64,000 bases of DNA from Proteocatella sp041738345 (GCA_041738345.1 JBGSPX010000016.1:1-64000); one strand, 5' to 3'; counted from the first letter of the stretch, positions 22,799 through 31,540 are shown. The notes: generated by a model from the sequence alone, not told the origin. Translations and numbers: made by a program.

Positions 22799-24322
22799 CT
22801 AAATATTGTTTTCTACAATATATGGTATATGTGATATATCCATTATATAATCTACAACTTCATTTAAACTTTTATCTCCGTTTGGCATATTTATCGAAAA
22901 TCCTGCATACTCAAGCATTGCTCTATCATTTTGGCTATTTCCTACAGTAAGTATGTTTTTTATATCAATATCTAATATTTTTATCAAATAAGAAATTCCG
23001 TTTTGTTTACTTGCTTCTTTCGCTTGGATATATGTCTTATTTCTATCTTGAAATATATTTGCATTTTCCATCGGTGGCAAGTTTTTATTTTTGGGGATTA
23101 TTATTCTTAATACTTTTCCATCTTTGGTTTTATCTAATATTAATTTATTTTTACTCTGTATTGATAGGTTTTCGGATAGTATTTCAAGGATATTGGTTTG
23201 CAGGTAATATTCTTTCTCTTTTTCAAAATTCTTTTCTAAAATATAACTTCCATTTGAAAATATGCCCCCACTAAAATACTTCCATATTTTAGTACATTTT
23301 TGTTTTGCTATTTTGTATGACAATGAGGTTGCAAAGTATAATTTGCAGTATTTTGACAAATATTCTATTGTATTTATAACTTCTTGTTTTAATTTTCCTT
23401 CTGTTGAAATTATTGTTCCATCTATATCAAAAAATATAGCTTTAATAGTTTGTTTTTTTGGAATTCTAAATCGTTTATTTTCTCCAAAAAAGCAATTCAA
23501 AGCTTTTAAATCTAATTGTGAGTATGCTAAAAAACAATCGCAGTAAGTTCTGCTACATACAAAAGCCTTCTCATCTGAATTAATTTTATAATAATTTCCA
23601 ATCGAATGTTTTTGCATATGACATGCAAAGGTTTTGCCATTTGCTTCAATCAAAATAGATTCTTTTGCAGCACTGCATATTGCATCATCTTTTCCTACAC
23701 GACTTAGTTCATAGTTAAAAAATGGGTCTATTTTTTGAAAAATAGCTTTTTCATTTTCTGAATAACGATTTTTTCTATGTGACTCTCCATTTAACCATAA
23801 ATAAATATGAGGCAATAGTTCTGATTTTAAGTTTTGTATATTTGCTATTTCTTCTGAGATAGCAACTGCCCCCACTGATAGGTCTACATATTCTGATAGC
23901 AAATTAGCTTTTTTTGCAAATTCAAAGTATGTAACCATAGTTGGATGGTACGAACTCCAGATTTTAATTTTTCTTTGTTTTGGTTTGGTTAGGTTTTCTA
24001 TTTTGTTTATAAATGCTTCTGCTGAAAAACTCAAATTAGTTTGAATTCCTACAGCTTTGACGTTTTCAAGTTCTGCTAGTTTTATTATGATTTCTTGATA
24101 ATAATCATGTATCATACCCTCTCCATAAGGCGTAAACATTATATTTAGATTTTGACTTGGATTTATTTCTATGCTTTCGTAAAATTTCCAAAGCGCATTG
24201 CAGTCTTTTTGGAGTTCTTCTTGGGATGATTTGTTTTTTGAAAATGGACAGTAATAGCAACTATAATTACATGATTTTAAATGCCCTCTATAATAAATAT
24301 GATTAATCGTTGATGGTATCAT
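22799..24322 (-). CDS. STM4011-family radical SAM protein fused to a HAD-family phosphatase
   Basis: 507-residue two-part protein. Residues about 1-285 are a radical SAM enzyme. YYRGHLKSCNYSCYYCPF carries CxxxCxxC for the SAM-binding [4Fe-4S] cluster, and a later cysteine group (ACHMQ...CSRTYCDC, about 240-268) may hold an auxiliary cluster. This matches the STM4011 type opening RG-L-SCNY-C-YCPF. Residues about 300-500 are a Cof-type HAD phosphatase with FFDIDGTI (nucleophile Asp), the SNGSYI region and GNSQNDRAML. TTG 24343 is an alternative start, but ATG 24322 with upstream AGGA is preferred. The start overlaps the preceding gene by 20 nt. Last gene of the cluster. Substrate unknown. Confidence 0.8.
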   Translation of the reverse strand: MIPSTINHIYYRGHLKSCNYSCYYCPFSKNKSSQEELQKDCNALWKFYESIEINPSQNLNIMFTPYGEGMIHDYYQEIIIKLAELENVKAVGIQTNLSFSAEAFINKIENLTKPKQRKIKIWSSYHPTMVTYFEFAKKANLLSEYVDLSVGAVAISEEIANIQNLKSELLPHIYLWLNGESHRKNRYSENEKAIFQKIDPFFNYELSRVGKDDAICSAAKESILIEANGKTFACHMQKHSIGNYYKINSDEKAFVCSRTYCDCFLAYSQLDLKALNCFFGENKRFRIPKKQTIKAIFFDIDGTIISTEGKLKQEVINTIEYLSKYCKLYFATSLSYKIAKQKCTKIWKYFSGGIFSNGSYILEKNFEKEKEYYLQTNILEILSENLSIQSKNKLILDKTKDGKVLRIIIPKNKNLPPMENANIFQDRNKTYIQAKEASKQNGISYLIKILDIDIKNILTVGNSQNDRAMLEYAGFSINMPNGDKSLNEVVDYIMDISHIPYIVENNI

Positions 24323-25592
24323 ATTTTCGCATCCTATCTTCAACTTCTTTTGAAATAAATTTAGGCCCTATATAATCTGACCATTCCATTCCTTTTTCTG
24401 TAAGGCATATCTTTTTAGGGTTTATCTCAATCCACCCTTGTTTTTTAAATTCCAAAAGTATTGGAAAATGCTCAAAAATATCTCCTTCAAAATATTTATT
24501 GTAATCTTCTATATCTATCCCACTTATATGAAGTAAGTTTTTTATAATGTATCGCCTTTTTTGTTCGGAATTATTTAGTTCATAATATGACATATCTGCA
24601 AAAAAATCAGTTTTTTTAATAAAGGTTTTTAAGTTGTCTTTGATTTTTTGAGGTTCTGCGGTATAGGGTTCACAAAAATGCAGATTATCTATATATGACC
24701 TACCACCGCATCCTAAGGCTATCATATTTTCAAAGCCACAGCTAGATTGTATTTTAGGCAACTGTTTTACAAATCGCCTCATTGACAATTGATGGTAGCC
24801 GTTTTTTTCAAGATAGCTTTTTATTGTTCTATAAAATATCACTTGTTTTTGTTCGTCCACTTTATATTTGTTGCCTATTCTGGTATTTGCTTGAGCATAT
24901 AGTGGATATGCAAATATTTCATCAGGGCTATATTGTAAAATTTTATCTATGGAAAAAATTAAGGATTCAATGCTCTGATTTGGAATTCCGTAGATTAAAT
25001 CTATATTTAGGATAGGAAAATTTGCTAATTTTAATATTTCTAGGGAATTTTTGACCATTTTAATATTATGATTTCGATCTAAAGTATCTAATTCTGATTG
25101 AACAAAGGATTGAACGCCTATACTTATTCGTTTTATATTTTTAGATTTTAAATATTTTATTTTTTCGTCGGTGGTTTGATTCGGTGAGGTTTCAATTACA
25201 GAAAAATCTTTTTCATAGTCAAAGCTGTAATAATTTTCTGCCAAAACAAATAGTTTTTCTAATTGAGAATTACTCAGTGAGGTCGGAGTCCCGCCTCCTA
25301 AAATAAAACTTTCAGCTTTAATATTTTCAAGACCAAAGGTTTTTTGATATTGCTGATTTTGTTTTTCAATTGCGTCTATATAGTCTTGCATTACATTTGT
25401 ATTTTGACTTGGAATTGAAAATAGATTGCAATATCCACATTTACTATCACAAAATGGTACATGGACATATAATCCTATATTTTTATTTTTTAGTGGAGAT
25501 GTTTGGATTATATTATCTAGGTGTTCTATTTTTTGGTAGGCAGTTTTGTGTGGATAGCTATACATATATTGCAAAAATTGGGTTTTGTTCAT
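24303..25592 (-). CDS. STM4012-family radical SAM protein (HemN/HemW-like)
   Basis: 429-residue radical SAM enzyme with the coproporphyrinogen-oxidase-like fold. The cluster motif is VPFCDSKCGYCNLFS (about 45-59), followed by LGGGTPTSLS and the SIGVQSF motif. The N-terminal YMYSYPHKTAY box is typical of the STM4012 family and is absent from genuine HemW. The C-terminal winged-helix-like HemN_C region ends about 30 residues before the end. The enzyme is probably not a haem enzyme; its reaction is unknown. Translationally coupled to the downstream radical SAM-HAD gene and 9 nt after the hydrolase gene. Confidence 0.82.
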   Translation of the reverse strand: MNKTQFLQYMYSYPHKTAYQKIEHLDNIIQTSPLKNKNIGLYVHVPFCDSKCGYCNLFSIPSQNTNVMQDYIDAIEKQNQQYQKTFGLENIKAESFILGGGTPTSLSNSQLEKLFVLAENYYSFDYEKDFSVIETSPNQTTDEKIKYLKSKNIKRISIGVQSFVQSELDTLDRNHNIKMVKNSLEILKLANFPILNIDLIYGIPNQSIESLIFSIDKILQYSPDEIFAYPLYAQANTRIGNKYKVDEQKQVIFYRTIKSYLEKNGYHQLSMRRFVKQLPKIQSSCGFENMIALGCGGRSYIDNLHFCEPYTAEPQKIKDNLKTFIKKTDFFADMSYYELNNSEQKRRYIIKNLLHISGIDIEDYNKYFEGDIFEHFPILLEFKKQGWIEINPKKICLTEKGMEWSDYIGPKFISKEVEDRMRKYDTIND

Positions 25593-25600
25593 AAAATCAC

Positions 25601-26461
25601 CTATAGGAAGAAATGCTTGTATGGCACTGTATATACTATTTCATGTGATAAGCAATGAAAATGATACCCATCTTCTCCATAACAGCTTCCATGATCTGAA
25701 CAAACAATAACAAAGGTTGAGCCTCTCTGTTTAAATATATCAAATAGTCTTTCTAAATGATTGTCGACATATCTCAACGCTCCTGCATGGGTATTTACAT
25801 CGTCTTCTTTTGCCCCTTCTGTATAGAAATAATTCGGATAGTGAATGCTATCAATATTTAAATACATAAAGATTTTTTGTTCTTTAGTATAGCTAGAGAG
25901 TTTACGTTCAATAAAGTTTATTTGATTTTCAAAACTTTCTTTTATATGGCAACTAAAAGATGGATGCCAATAGCTTTTTTTAAATAGATTAGGCAGTACG
26001 CTGTTTAAAGGCGTTCTTTTGTTAAAAAAACCTACGCCTCCTACGCAAATGGTTTCATAGCCTACTTTTTCCAATCCTTCTACAAAGCTTGCTCCCTCAA
26101 ACATAAATGCACTTGGATGAGTGCTTAGGCTTGAGGAAAAATCTTTAGGCATAAACAGTCTTTCTCTTTCAAAAAGTGGCGTAGGTTCTGCTGGTGTTGG
26201 AAGTGCGCCTGCAAACATTGCTACATGTGAGGGATATGTGTAATTTCCTGGTGCATGACGCTTTTCCCACTTTCCATACTTATTAAGTACTGGCGTCGCT
26301 CCATTTAGCTCTTCTTTTATAGCTACATCATAACGAAGGGTATCTAAACACACAAATAATATATCTTGTTTGCCTACAATGTCATTCATATTTACGCTAT
26401 ATTTGGCTTTTTTAGGATCGCCTATTACTTCCTTGGGTACTTCATTTCCTATTTTAGTCAT
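25601..26461 (-). CDS. STM4013-family hydrolase (alkaline phosphatase / sulfatase superfamily)
   Basis: 286-residue cytoplasmic protein of the alkaline-phosphatase superfamily. The N-terminal metal-ligand motif is ILFVCLDTLRYD (Asp about 38). A Thr/Ser-bearing nucleophile region NYTYPSHVAMFAG lies near 78-90, and the second metal site CSDHGSCYGEDGYHFH near 255-270. No signal peptide, so it acts inside the cell, unlike most sulfatases. Matches the STM4013/SEN3800 type by neighbourhood and motif pattern. Likely transfers or removes a phosphoryl or sulfuryl group from a small product. ATG 26461 after AAAGGAAA. Confidence 0.8.
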   Translation of the reverse strand: MTKIGNEVPKEVIGDPKKAKYSVNMNDIVGKQDILFVCLDTLRYDVAIKEELNGATPVLNKYGKWEKRHAPGNYTYPSHVAMFAGALPTPAEPTPLFERERLFMPKDFSSSLSTHPSAFMFEGASFVEGLEKVGYETICVGGVGFFNKRTPLNSVLPNLFKKSYWHPSFSCHIKESFENQINFIERKLSSYTKEQKIFMYLNIDSIHYPNYFYTEGAKEDDVNTHAGALRYVDNHLERLFDIFKQRGSTFVIVCSDHGSCYGEDGYHFHCLSHEIVYTVPYKHFFL

Positions 26462-26474
26462 TTTAAATTTTCCT

Positions 26475-27542
26475 TTACTTTTGAATTATTAAATTTGCTA
26501 TTTGATTTTTATAAATCTTGTTTTCATTCAAAATATCTTTATATATTAAATCGCCTTGACCATTTACTTCAATTACAATTGGTTTTCGTTTTTTGTGAGT
26601 TAGTAATATATCTACCCCAAAACTATTCAAGCCTGAAAAATTTCGAGCAATTAAGTTGCATATTTTTGCTATTTCATCCATGGTTTCTTGTGATAATTCA
26701 AGTGCTTTTATATCAATAACCTCATTGTTTAAATGCAAGTTTGTTATAGATCCTACTTTAGAACCCCTACCGACTATAAAGTCTATTTCCCCATATTGGT
26801 ATACTACTCTTAAGTCATAGACACTGTTTTTGTATACGTCTTTGGGTATCCAGTGTTCAACTATCGCATCTTCTTTTAATATAAAGTTTATTAGGTTTTT
26901 TATATCTACATTTTCTGAATATCTAAATAAGTTTTTTGTATTAAAAAAAATATTATTTTCTGCTTTTAAGCAGGTTTCTAATATTTCCATATTATTATTT
27001 GGATTCCATTTGTATGCCATAACTCCTGCTGCCCCAGAACCATATCTCGGTTTAATAAAAACCTTATATATTTTTGCTTTTCTCATAGATTCTTTAAGGC
27101 TTTTGTAGTCCTTATATTCACCTTGTAATATCGGTGTCGTTGCTATATTTAAATTTTGTAATAGCTTTTTACAATATATTTTATCTAAGGTTTTCCAAAT
27201 ACTTGAAGGGGTATTTAAAAATTTAGCCTCTTTTATACTCTCTAATTTTGTTAATGTTTCGTGGTATTTTTTTGCTAGGTCGTTTAATTGGTTTATTTCG
27301 CTTGTTTCATAAACAGGCGGATCAATCTTTATGGGTTCGCCTGCATTATAGTTTTTATAGAAAATCGAATTGATATTTTGAATGCTCCAAAATATCAATT
27401 CGATATCTTTTTCAGTACACGCTTTTTTAAAATAGTGATAGCGTTTGCTATCACTATTTCCAAAAATATGAATTCGCTTTGAATTATTATGCACTTGATT
27501 TGAATTATTCTGTAAGCATTGGGTAATTTCCATATTCTTCAT
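26475..27542 (-). CDS. STM4014-family ATP-grasp protein
   Basis: About 355 residues. The N-terminal 110 residues are Rossmann-like (RIHIFGNSDSKRYHYFKKA). The ATP-grasp region has the ATP-binding lysine in VFIKPRYGSGAAGVMAY (about 160-176), the VEHWIPKD segment, and the metal-binding end KPIVIEVNGQGDLIY. ATP-grasp enzymes ligate a carboxylate to an amine or thiol via an acyl phosphate. Such a ligase in a radical SAM cluster is compatible with building or capping a peptide-like or amide product (inference). Two adjacent ATGs, 27545 and 27542; the second has better spacing to AGGA. Overlaps the end of the STM4015 gene by 38 nt. Confidence 0.8.
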   Translation of the reverse strand: MKNMEITQCLQNNSNQVHNNSKRIHIFGNSDSKRYHYFKKACTEKDIELIFWSIQNINSIFYKNYNAGEPIKIDPPVYETSEINQLNDLAKKYHETLTKLESIKEAKFLNTPSSIWKTLDKIYCKKLLQNLNIATTPILQGEYKDYKSLKESMRKAKIYKVFIKPRYGSGAAGVMAYKWNPNNNMEILETCLKAENNIFFNTKNLFRYSENVDIKNLINFILKEDAIVEHWIPKDVYKNSVYDLRVVYQYGEIDFIVGRGSKVGSITNLHLNNEVIDIKALELSQETMDEIAKICNLIARNFSGLNSFGVDILLTHKKRKPIVIEVNGQGDLIYKDILNENKIYKNQIANLIIQK

Positions 27543-28356
27543 CATTTTCCTGTTGTTCTTTTAAGTTTACTTTGAATGGTAATTTTTCTAATTCCGCCAT
27601 ATATTCTTCATCTATAAAGTGATACTCTAAATTTAAATGTTCTAAGTTTGTAAGTTTCTCTTTATGGTCTAAAATTATTTGTGCACCTTTATTAGATGCC
27701 GTTCCATTTGAAAAATCTAAAGTTTTTAACTGTTTTACTATTTCGCTTTCCATTACAGCTTCTATTACTTCGTCTTGAATCTCACTATCGCCTAATCCCA
27801 AATATTCAAGACTTTCAAAACTTTCATTTTTAAGTAATTGTTTTATATCTTCTATATCTGCATCAAATCCATAACTATCTATTCCAAGATATAGGTTTAA
27901 TTTTTTTAAGTTTGGTAGTTTCGCTGATGATATGCTAGAAATAACAGTTCGTGGAAGTCCTCCACATATTATTTCTAAGGACTCTAAATTATTATGCATT
28001 ATTTCCCCTAACTCAAGTTCAGAGCTTCCTTTTATAGTAAGTGCTTTTAAATTTGGTAGCGCTGCCCATAAATTGCTGTAATCTCCTTGGATGATCCAAG
28101 ATACTTCACACTCTTCAAAGGTCATATCCCCCATAAACAAATGCTCTATATTCTCAAATTGTTCTGACGTTCTTATAATACCATCTATTATCGTTTGAGC
28201 TGACGTATCCCAAGTTTCACCCCAACATCCTATAACAAGTTCACTTATTCGTGTTAATTCTGGATCTGACAATATCTCTGCTAATAATGTATCTGCGTTT
28301 TTTTCTCCATCTTCATAATCTTCGTAATCATAAAAAAACTTTTTTGTAATTCCCAT
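27505..28356 (-). CDS. STM4015-family leucine-rich repeat protein
   Basis: 283 residues, very acidic. After a 35-residue start it shows the family signatures VIGCWGETWDTS and LFMGDMTFEECEVSWIIQGD (about 42-97), and then six or so leucine-rich repeat units of the LxxLxLxxN kind up to about 260. These include SLEYLGLGDSEIQDEV and NLEHLNLEYHFIDEE. No catalytic motif and no signal peptide. LRR proteins normally bind other proteins, so this may be a scaffold or regulator, or the substrate carrier for the four enzymes encoded downstream. First gene of the operon; ATG 28356 after GGAGGGT. Confidence 0.82.
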   Translation of the reverse strand: MGITKKFFYDYEDYEDGEKNADTLLAEILSDPELTRISELVIGCWGETWDTSAQTIIDGIIRTSEQFENIEHLFMGDMTFEECEVSWIIQGDYSNLWAALPNLKALTIKGSSELELGEIMHNNLESLEIICGGLPRTVISSISSAKLPNLKKLNLYLGIDSYGFDADIEDIKQLLKNESFESLEYLGLGDSEIQDEVIEAVMESEIVKQLKTLDFSNGTASNKGAQIILDHKEKLTNLEHLNLEYHFIDEEYMAELEKLPFKVNLKEQQENDEEYGNYPMLTE

Positions 28357-28427
28357 ATACCCTCCAAATTTTATAAATTAGCTTAAATTTCCTTTTTTGT
28401 AATTAACATACTGTTTATCAAAAAAAA

Positions 28428-28447
28428 GAGACATGCTTCCATGTCTC
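28428..28447 (-). terminator. Intrinsic terminator downstream of the thioesterase gene
   Basis: Perfect 8-bp stem GAGACATG / CATGTCTC with a 4-nt loop and TTTTTTT on the minus strand. Confidence 0.85.
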
Positions 28448-28461
28448 AATATATAATAATG

Positions 28462-28509
28462 GAGCTATCTTTACGACAGGACCTCTTTTCGAGCTATCCT
28501 TCACGACAG
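28462..28509. repeat. Two 18-19 nt direct repeats in the thioesterase 3' region
   Basis: GAGCTATCTTTACGACAG (28462-28479) and GAGCTATCCTTCACGACAG (28491-28509), start to start 29 bp. They lie between the thioesterase stop and its terminator, so they would be transcribed in the 3' untranslated RNA. Purpose unknown. Confidence 0.7.
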
Positions 28510-28522
28510 TTCATTGATTTCT

Positions 28523-28945
28523 TTAGAATCTGCTTTCTAAAAGCACTTCTCTTGCATGAGCTTTTCTAAGTAAAGCTGTTTTGTTTACTATGACTCTGTC
28601 AAAGTATCCTTTTCCAATTGGCCCTAATTCATCAAACGCTTCCATTTCAAGTTTTAGAGTGTTTTCAACTCTTTCTTTAACTGTAACTCTTATGGTTAAA
28701 GTTTGACCAATCATTGTAGGTTTTTCATGGGTTACATGAATTTCCTTTCCAATTGTTATTAACCCTTCGTCTAGCTTTTCATCTATAAGTTTCGTGCTAG
28801 CTTCTATCATGAGTGCTACAAGTGACGGAGTAGCAAACAATTTGTCTAACTCTGGATTACCATAATTGCTTGCAGTATCTTCCTCTGTAACAACTTTCTG
28901 TATGGTTATAGATTCTCCAATTTCAAATTTTGGCATTTTTAACAT
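28523..28945 (-). CDS. Hotdog-fold thioesterase, FlK (fluoroacetyl-CoA thioesterase-like) family
   Basis: 140 residues of single hotdog domain: FATPSLVALMIEAST (about 37-51), then IGKEIHVTHEKPTMIGQTL and a final GYFDRVIVNKTALLRK. This matches predicted COG5496 acyl-CoA thioesterases related to FlK. In anaerobes these probably clear unwanted acyl-CoA. GTG 28951 is in frame but overlaps the ribosome binding region AAAGGGTGAG, so ATG 28945 is used. Single gene with its own terminator. Confidence 0.8.
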   Translation of the reverse strand: MLKMPKFEIGESITIQKVVTEEDTASNYGNPELDKLFATPSLVALMIEASTKLIDEKLDEGLITIGKEIHVTHEKPTMIGQTLTIRVTVKERVENTLKLEMEAFDELGPIGKGYFDRVIVNKTALLRKAHAREVLLESRF

Positions 28946-29053
28946 AAGCACTCACCCTTTCATAAAAAATATACATTATATATTTTACCCTTTTAGTGAC
29001 TTAATTTCTACTTTTTTTTATAAAATTACCTAAAATTTGTGAAATTTTTTTGA

Positions 29054-29425
29054 TTATTCATCTTTATCTTTCGAAATATCCGAAAATTTAACATCAATTA
29101 TCTTTTTATTCTTCAGTTTTGAGGCTTTATCCTTTTTTAATTCTGTTTTATCAGGGTCATCTGGATTGTTCAAATTTTTATAAATAAGATTTCCAATATA
29201 AAACAACATTGCCATACTAACCAAAAAATCCTCTATATATCCAAATATAGGTATGAAATCAGGCACTATATCTATAGGCGAAGCAAGATATAGTATCATC
29301 ATTAGAAATACGAATATAGCCTTGAATTTTTCCCAATTAGATATATTCTTATTTGAAAGAAAAGTTTTTATATTTTTAACATATTTTATATAAAAAATCA
29401 CGCTGTCCTTATTTTTAAAAAACAT
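29054..29425 (-). CDS. DUF1232 (YkvA family) small membrane protein
   Basis: 123-residue protein with two membrane segments and the DUF1232 signature LASPIDIVPDFIPIFGYIEDF (in parts: LASPIDIVPD, then GYIEDF) near residues 50-70. A lysine-rich tail follows. Function unknown. A TTG at 29437 is in frame but is part of the GGAG ribosome site, so ATG 29425 is used. Immediately follows the 5-formyl-THF cyclo-ligase stop. Resembles the protein at 19103 in layout, though the signature here is canonical. Confidence 0.78.
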   Translation of the reverse strand: MFFKNKDSVIFYIKYVKNIKTFLSNKNISNWEKFKAIFVFLMMILYLASPIDIVPDFIPIFGYIEDFLVSMAMLFYIGNLIYKNLNNPDDPDKTELKKDKASKLKNKKIIDVKFSDISKDKDE

Positions 29426-29437
29426 ATCAGTCTCCAA

Positions 29438-29998
29438 TTAATATATATTTGTTTCGGTTACTATAATATCCATAGCTACATCATTTTCTTGAGTAGGCAC
29501 TTTATCTACTAAATATTTTTCTCTACAAAGTACTACTTTTAAAAAACTTTGATTGCTTAAATATCTATCATAATATCCCGCACCTTTTCCTATTCGATTT
29601 TTATTTTTATCGCATGCAGTTGCCGGTATTATTGCAAGCTCAATATCTTCAGGTTTTATAGTTTCACAATATGATTTAGGTTCTTCTATATTATAATACC
29701 CTTTTTCTAAATCTTCTAAGCTTTTGATTCTATATACTTTCATATTATTTTTTGATTCACATTTTGGAACTCCTACTATTTTTCCCATAGAAAGCAATTT
29801 TTTTATTATTTCTTTAGTATCTATTTCATCTTCCATTGAAACAAAGCAAAATATTGTCTTTGCCTCCATCACTTCATTCAACGTCATTAACTGTTCTTCT
29901 ATTAGTTTATCCGAAGTTTCTACTTCTTCTTTAGTCATAAATTCTTTGATTTGTTTTATTTTTTCTCGTAATTCTTTTTTTTCTATTATAATGCTCAT
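29438..29998 (-). CDS. 5-formyltetrahydrofolate cyclo-ligase
   Basis: Converts 5-formyl-THF to 5,10-methenyl-THF with ATP (MTHFS). 186 residues. The N-terminal KKELREKIKQIKE supplies the basic ATP-binding residues, and FVSMEDEIDTKEII and VPKC follow. The C-terminal signature is IPATACDKNKNRIGKGAGYYDRYL (in parts: PATACDKNKNRIG, KGAGYYDRYL). It starts at ATG 29998, where AAAGGAG is well spaced, rather than at 30028. Upstream of the DUF1232 gene and likely co-transcribed. Confidence 0.92.
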   Translation of the reverse strand: MSIIIEKKELREKIKQIKEFMTKEEVETSDKLIEEQLMTLNEVMEAKTIFCFVSMEDEIDTKEIIKKLLSMGKIVGVPKCESKNNMKVYRIKSLEDLEKGYYNIEEPKSYCETIKPEDIELAIIPATACDKNKNRIGKGAGYYDRYLSNQSFLKVVLCREKYLVDKVPTQENDVAMDIIVTETNIY

Positions 29999-30077
29999 AA
30001 AATGCTCCTTTCTTATATCTAAGTCCATCTAAGATTTTTGATATTCTAATTTTATCATAAATATGTATTTTTATACA

Positions 30078-30108
30078 AAAAAGTAGAGACAATAAGTCTC
30101 TACTTTTT
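30078..30108 (-). terminator. Terminator of the cdaA-glmM operon
   Basis: 13-bp stem with core AGTAGAGAC / GTCTCTACT, 5-nt loop, T-run on the minus strand. It lies five bases beyond the glmM stop codon. Confidence 0.85.
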
Positions 30109-30112
30109 ATTT

Positions 30113-31471
30113 TTAGCCCAATCTAGCTTCTATCATATCAGCTAATTCTCTTGCCATATTTGATATTTGGTCTTTATCTTGACCTTCTATCATTACTCTC
30201 ACTAATGGTTCTGTTCCTGAAGGTCTTATTAGTACTCTTCCTTTTTGATCCATTTTTTCTTCAAGTAATGTTATTTCTTTTTTTATTTCAGAATCTGTCA
30301 TATATGCATTTTTATTCTCGTTTTTAACTTTCGCATTGATTAAAACTTGTGGATATACTTCCATAACTTTAGATAACTCTGAAAGTTTATTTTTACTCGA
30401 ATTAAGTATGCTGCATAGTATAAGTGACGATAAAACTCCGTCTCCTGTTGTGTTGTAGTCTAGAAATATCATATGACCTGACTGTTCTCCACCTAAAGAG
30501 TAATCATTTGCTAGCATATTTTCAAGAACATATCTATCTCCTACCGAAGTAACTTCTAAATCTATTCCTTCTTTTTTAGCCGCAATATGAAGTCCTAGGT
30601 TACTCATTACTGTGACTACAAGCTTATTTGATTTCAGCTTGCCTTTGGATTTTAAATGTTTGGCACATATCAGCATTATTTTGTCGCCATCCACTATTTT
30701 TCCATTTTCATCTACAGCAATAAGTCTATCCGCATCACCATCATAAGCAAGACCTATATCTGATTTTGACTTTATGACAGTTTCACAAAGATTTTCAGGA
30801 TGTGTTGACCCACATTTTTTATTTATATTTGTGCCATCTGGATTGTCGGATATAACATTTATCGTTGCTCCAAGTTTCTTAAATACATTTGGAGCCACTT
30901 GATATGCTGCACCATTTGCACAATCTAGTGAAACCGTAAGTCCTTTTAAATCTATATCTATTGATTTTACTAAAAAGTCTTCGTATTCTCTGACATAATT
31001 TTCATTAAAAACCCTAGTCCCTAAATTTTCGTGAGATATATGAGTATCAATTTTACTCATATCCGCAAGATATTCTTCTATTTCAAGTTCAATAGCATCG
31101 TCTAATTTTAATCCTAGTGAATTAAAAAATTTTATGCCATTATATTCCATAGGATTATGAGATGCTGATATAACTATTCCTGCATCGGCTCTATGTTTTT
31201 TTGTCAAGTACGCTATTGCAGGAGTTGGTGCTACACCTATATCTATTACATCTCCCCCTACACTCATTACACCTGCTGCTATTGCACAAGAGAGCATATC
31301 TTTTGATATTCTAGTGTCCGAGCCTACAAATACAGTAGTTTTTCCATCCTTATTTTTGCTATGCTTTTGGAGAACATGTGCTCCTGCTCGTCCAAGCTTA
31401 AATGCCAATTCTGGAGTAAGTTCGACATTAGCTATTCCTCTTACTCCATCTGTTCCAAAATATTTTCTCAT
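30113..31471 (-). CDS. glmM: Phosphoglucosamine mutase GlmM
   Basis: Interconverts glucosamine-6-phosphate and glucosamine-1-phosphate for UDP-GlcNAc and peptidoglycan synthesis. 452 residues. It starts RKYFGTDGVRGIAN, has the active serine in VISASHNPMEYNGIKFF (about Ser 103), the metal loop AYDGDADRLI (about 243), the sugar-binding GGEQSGHMI and the phosphate-binding RPSGTEPLVRVM. The usual Firmicute cdaA-cdaR-glmM module is present, but seven genes separate cdaR from glmM here. The 70-nt gap before the gene holds a perfect 10-bp hairpin (31495-31520) without a T-run. Confidence 0.97.
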   Translation of the reverse strand: MRKYFGTDGVRGIANVELTPELAFKLGRAGAHVLQKHSKNKDGKTTVFVGSDTRISKDMLSCAIAAGVMSVGGDVIDIGVAPTPAIAYLTKKHRADAGIVISASHNPMEYNGIKFFNSLGLKLDDAIELEIEEYLADMSKIDTHISHENLGTRVFNENYVREYEDFLVKSIDIDLKGLTVSLDCANGAAYQVAPNVFKKLGATINVISDNPDGTNINKKCGSTHPENLCETVIKSKSDIGLAYDGDADRLIAVDENGKIVDGDKIMLICAKHLKSKGKLKSNKLVVTVMSNLGLHIAAKKEGIDLEVTSVGDRYVLENMLANDYSLGGEQSGHMIFLDYNTTGDGVLSSLILCSILNSSKNKLSELSKVMEVYPQVLINAKVKNENKNAYMTDSEIKKEITLLEEKMDQKGRVLIRPSGTEPLVRVMIEGQDKDQISNMARELADMIEARLG

Positions 31472-31540
31472 ATCAAACTAATTTCCTTTGCTTTTATAAT
31501 AATGGTTCTTCATTATTATAATGCATAATGTAAAATTTTA

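Noticed and set aside
24303..25592. Calling the STM4012 homologue an oxygen-independent coproporphyrinogen oxidase
   Set aside because: The YPHKTAY N-terminal box and the neighbours fit STM4012 better than HemN/HemW, and no haem genes are nearby.
31495..31520. Perfect TATAATAATG/CATTATTATA hairpin between vorC and glmM taken as a terminator
   Set aside because: No T-run on either side and only A/T pairs in most of the stem; it would not stop transcription and is likely chance in AT-rich DNA.
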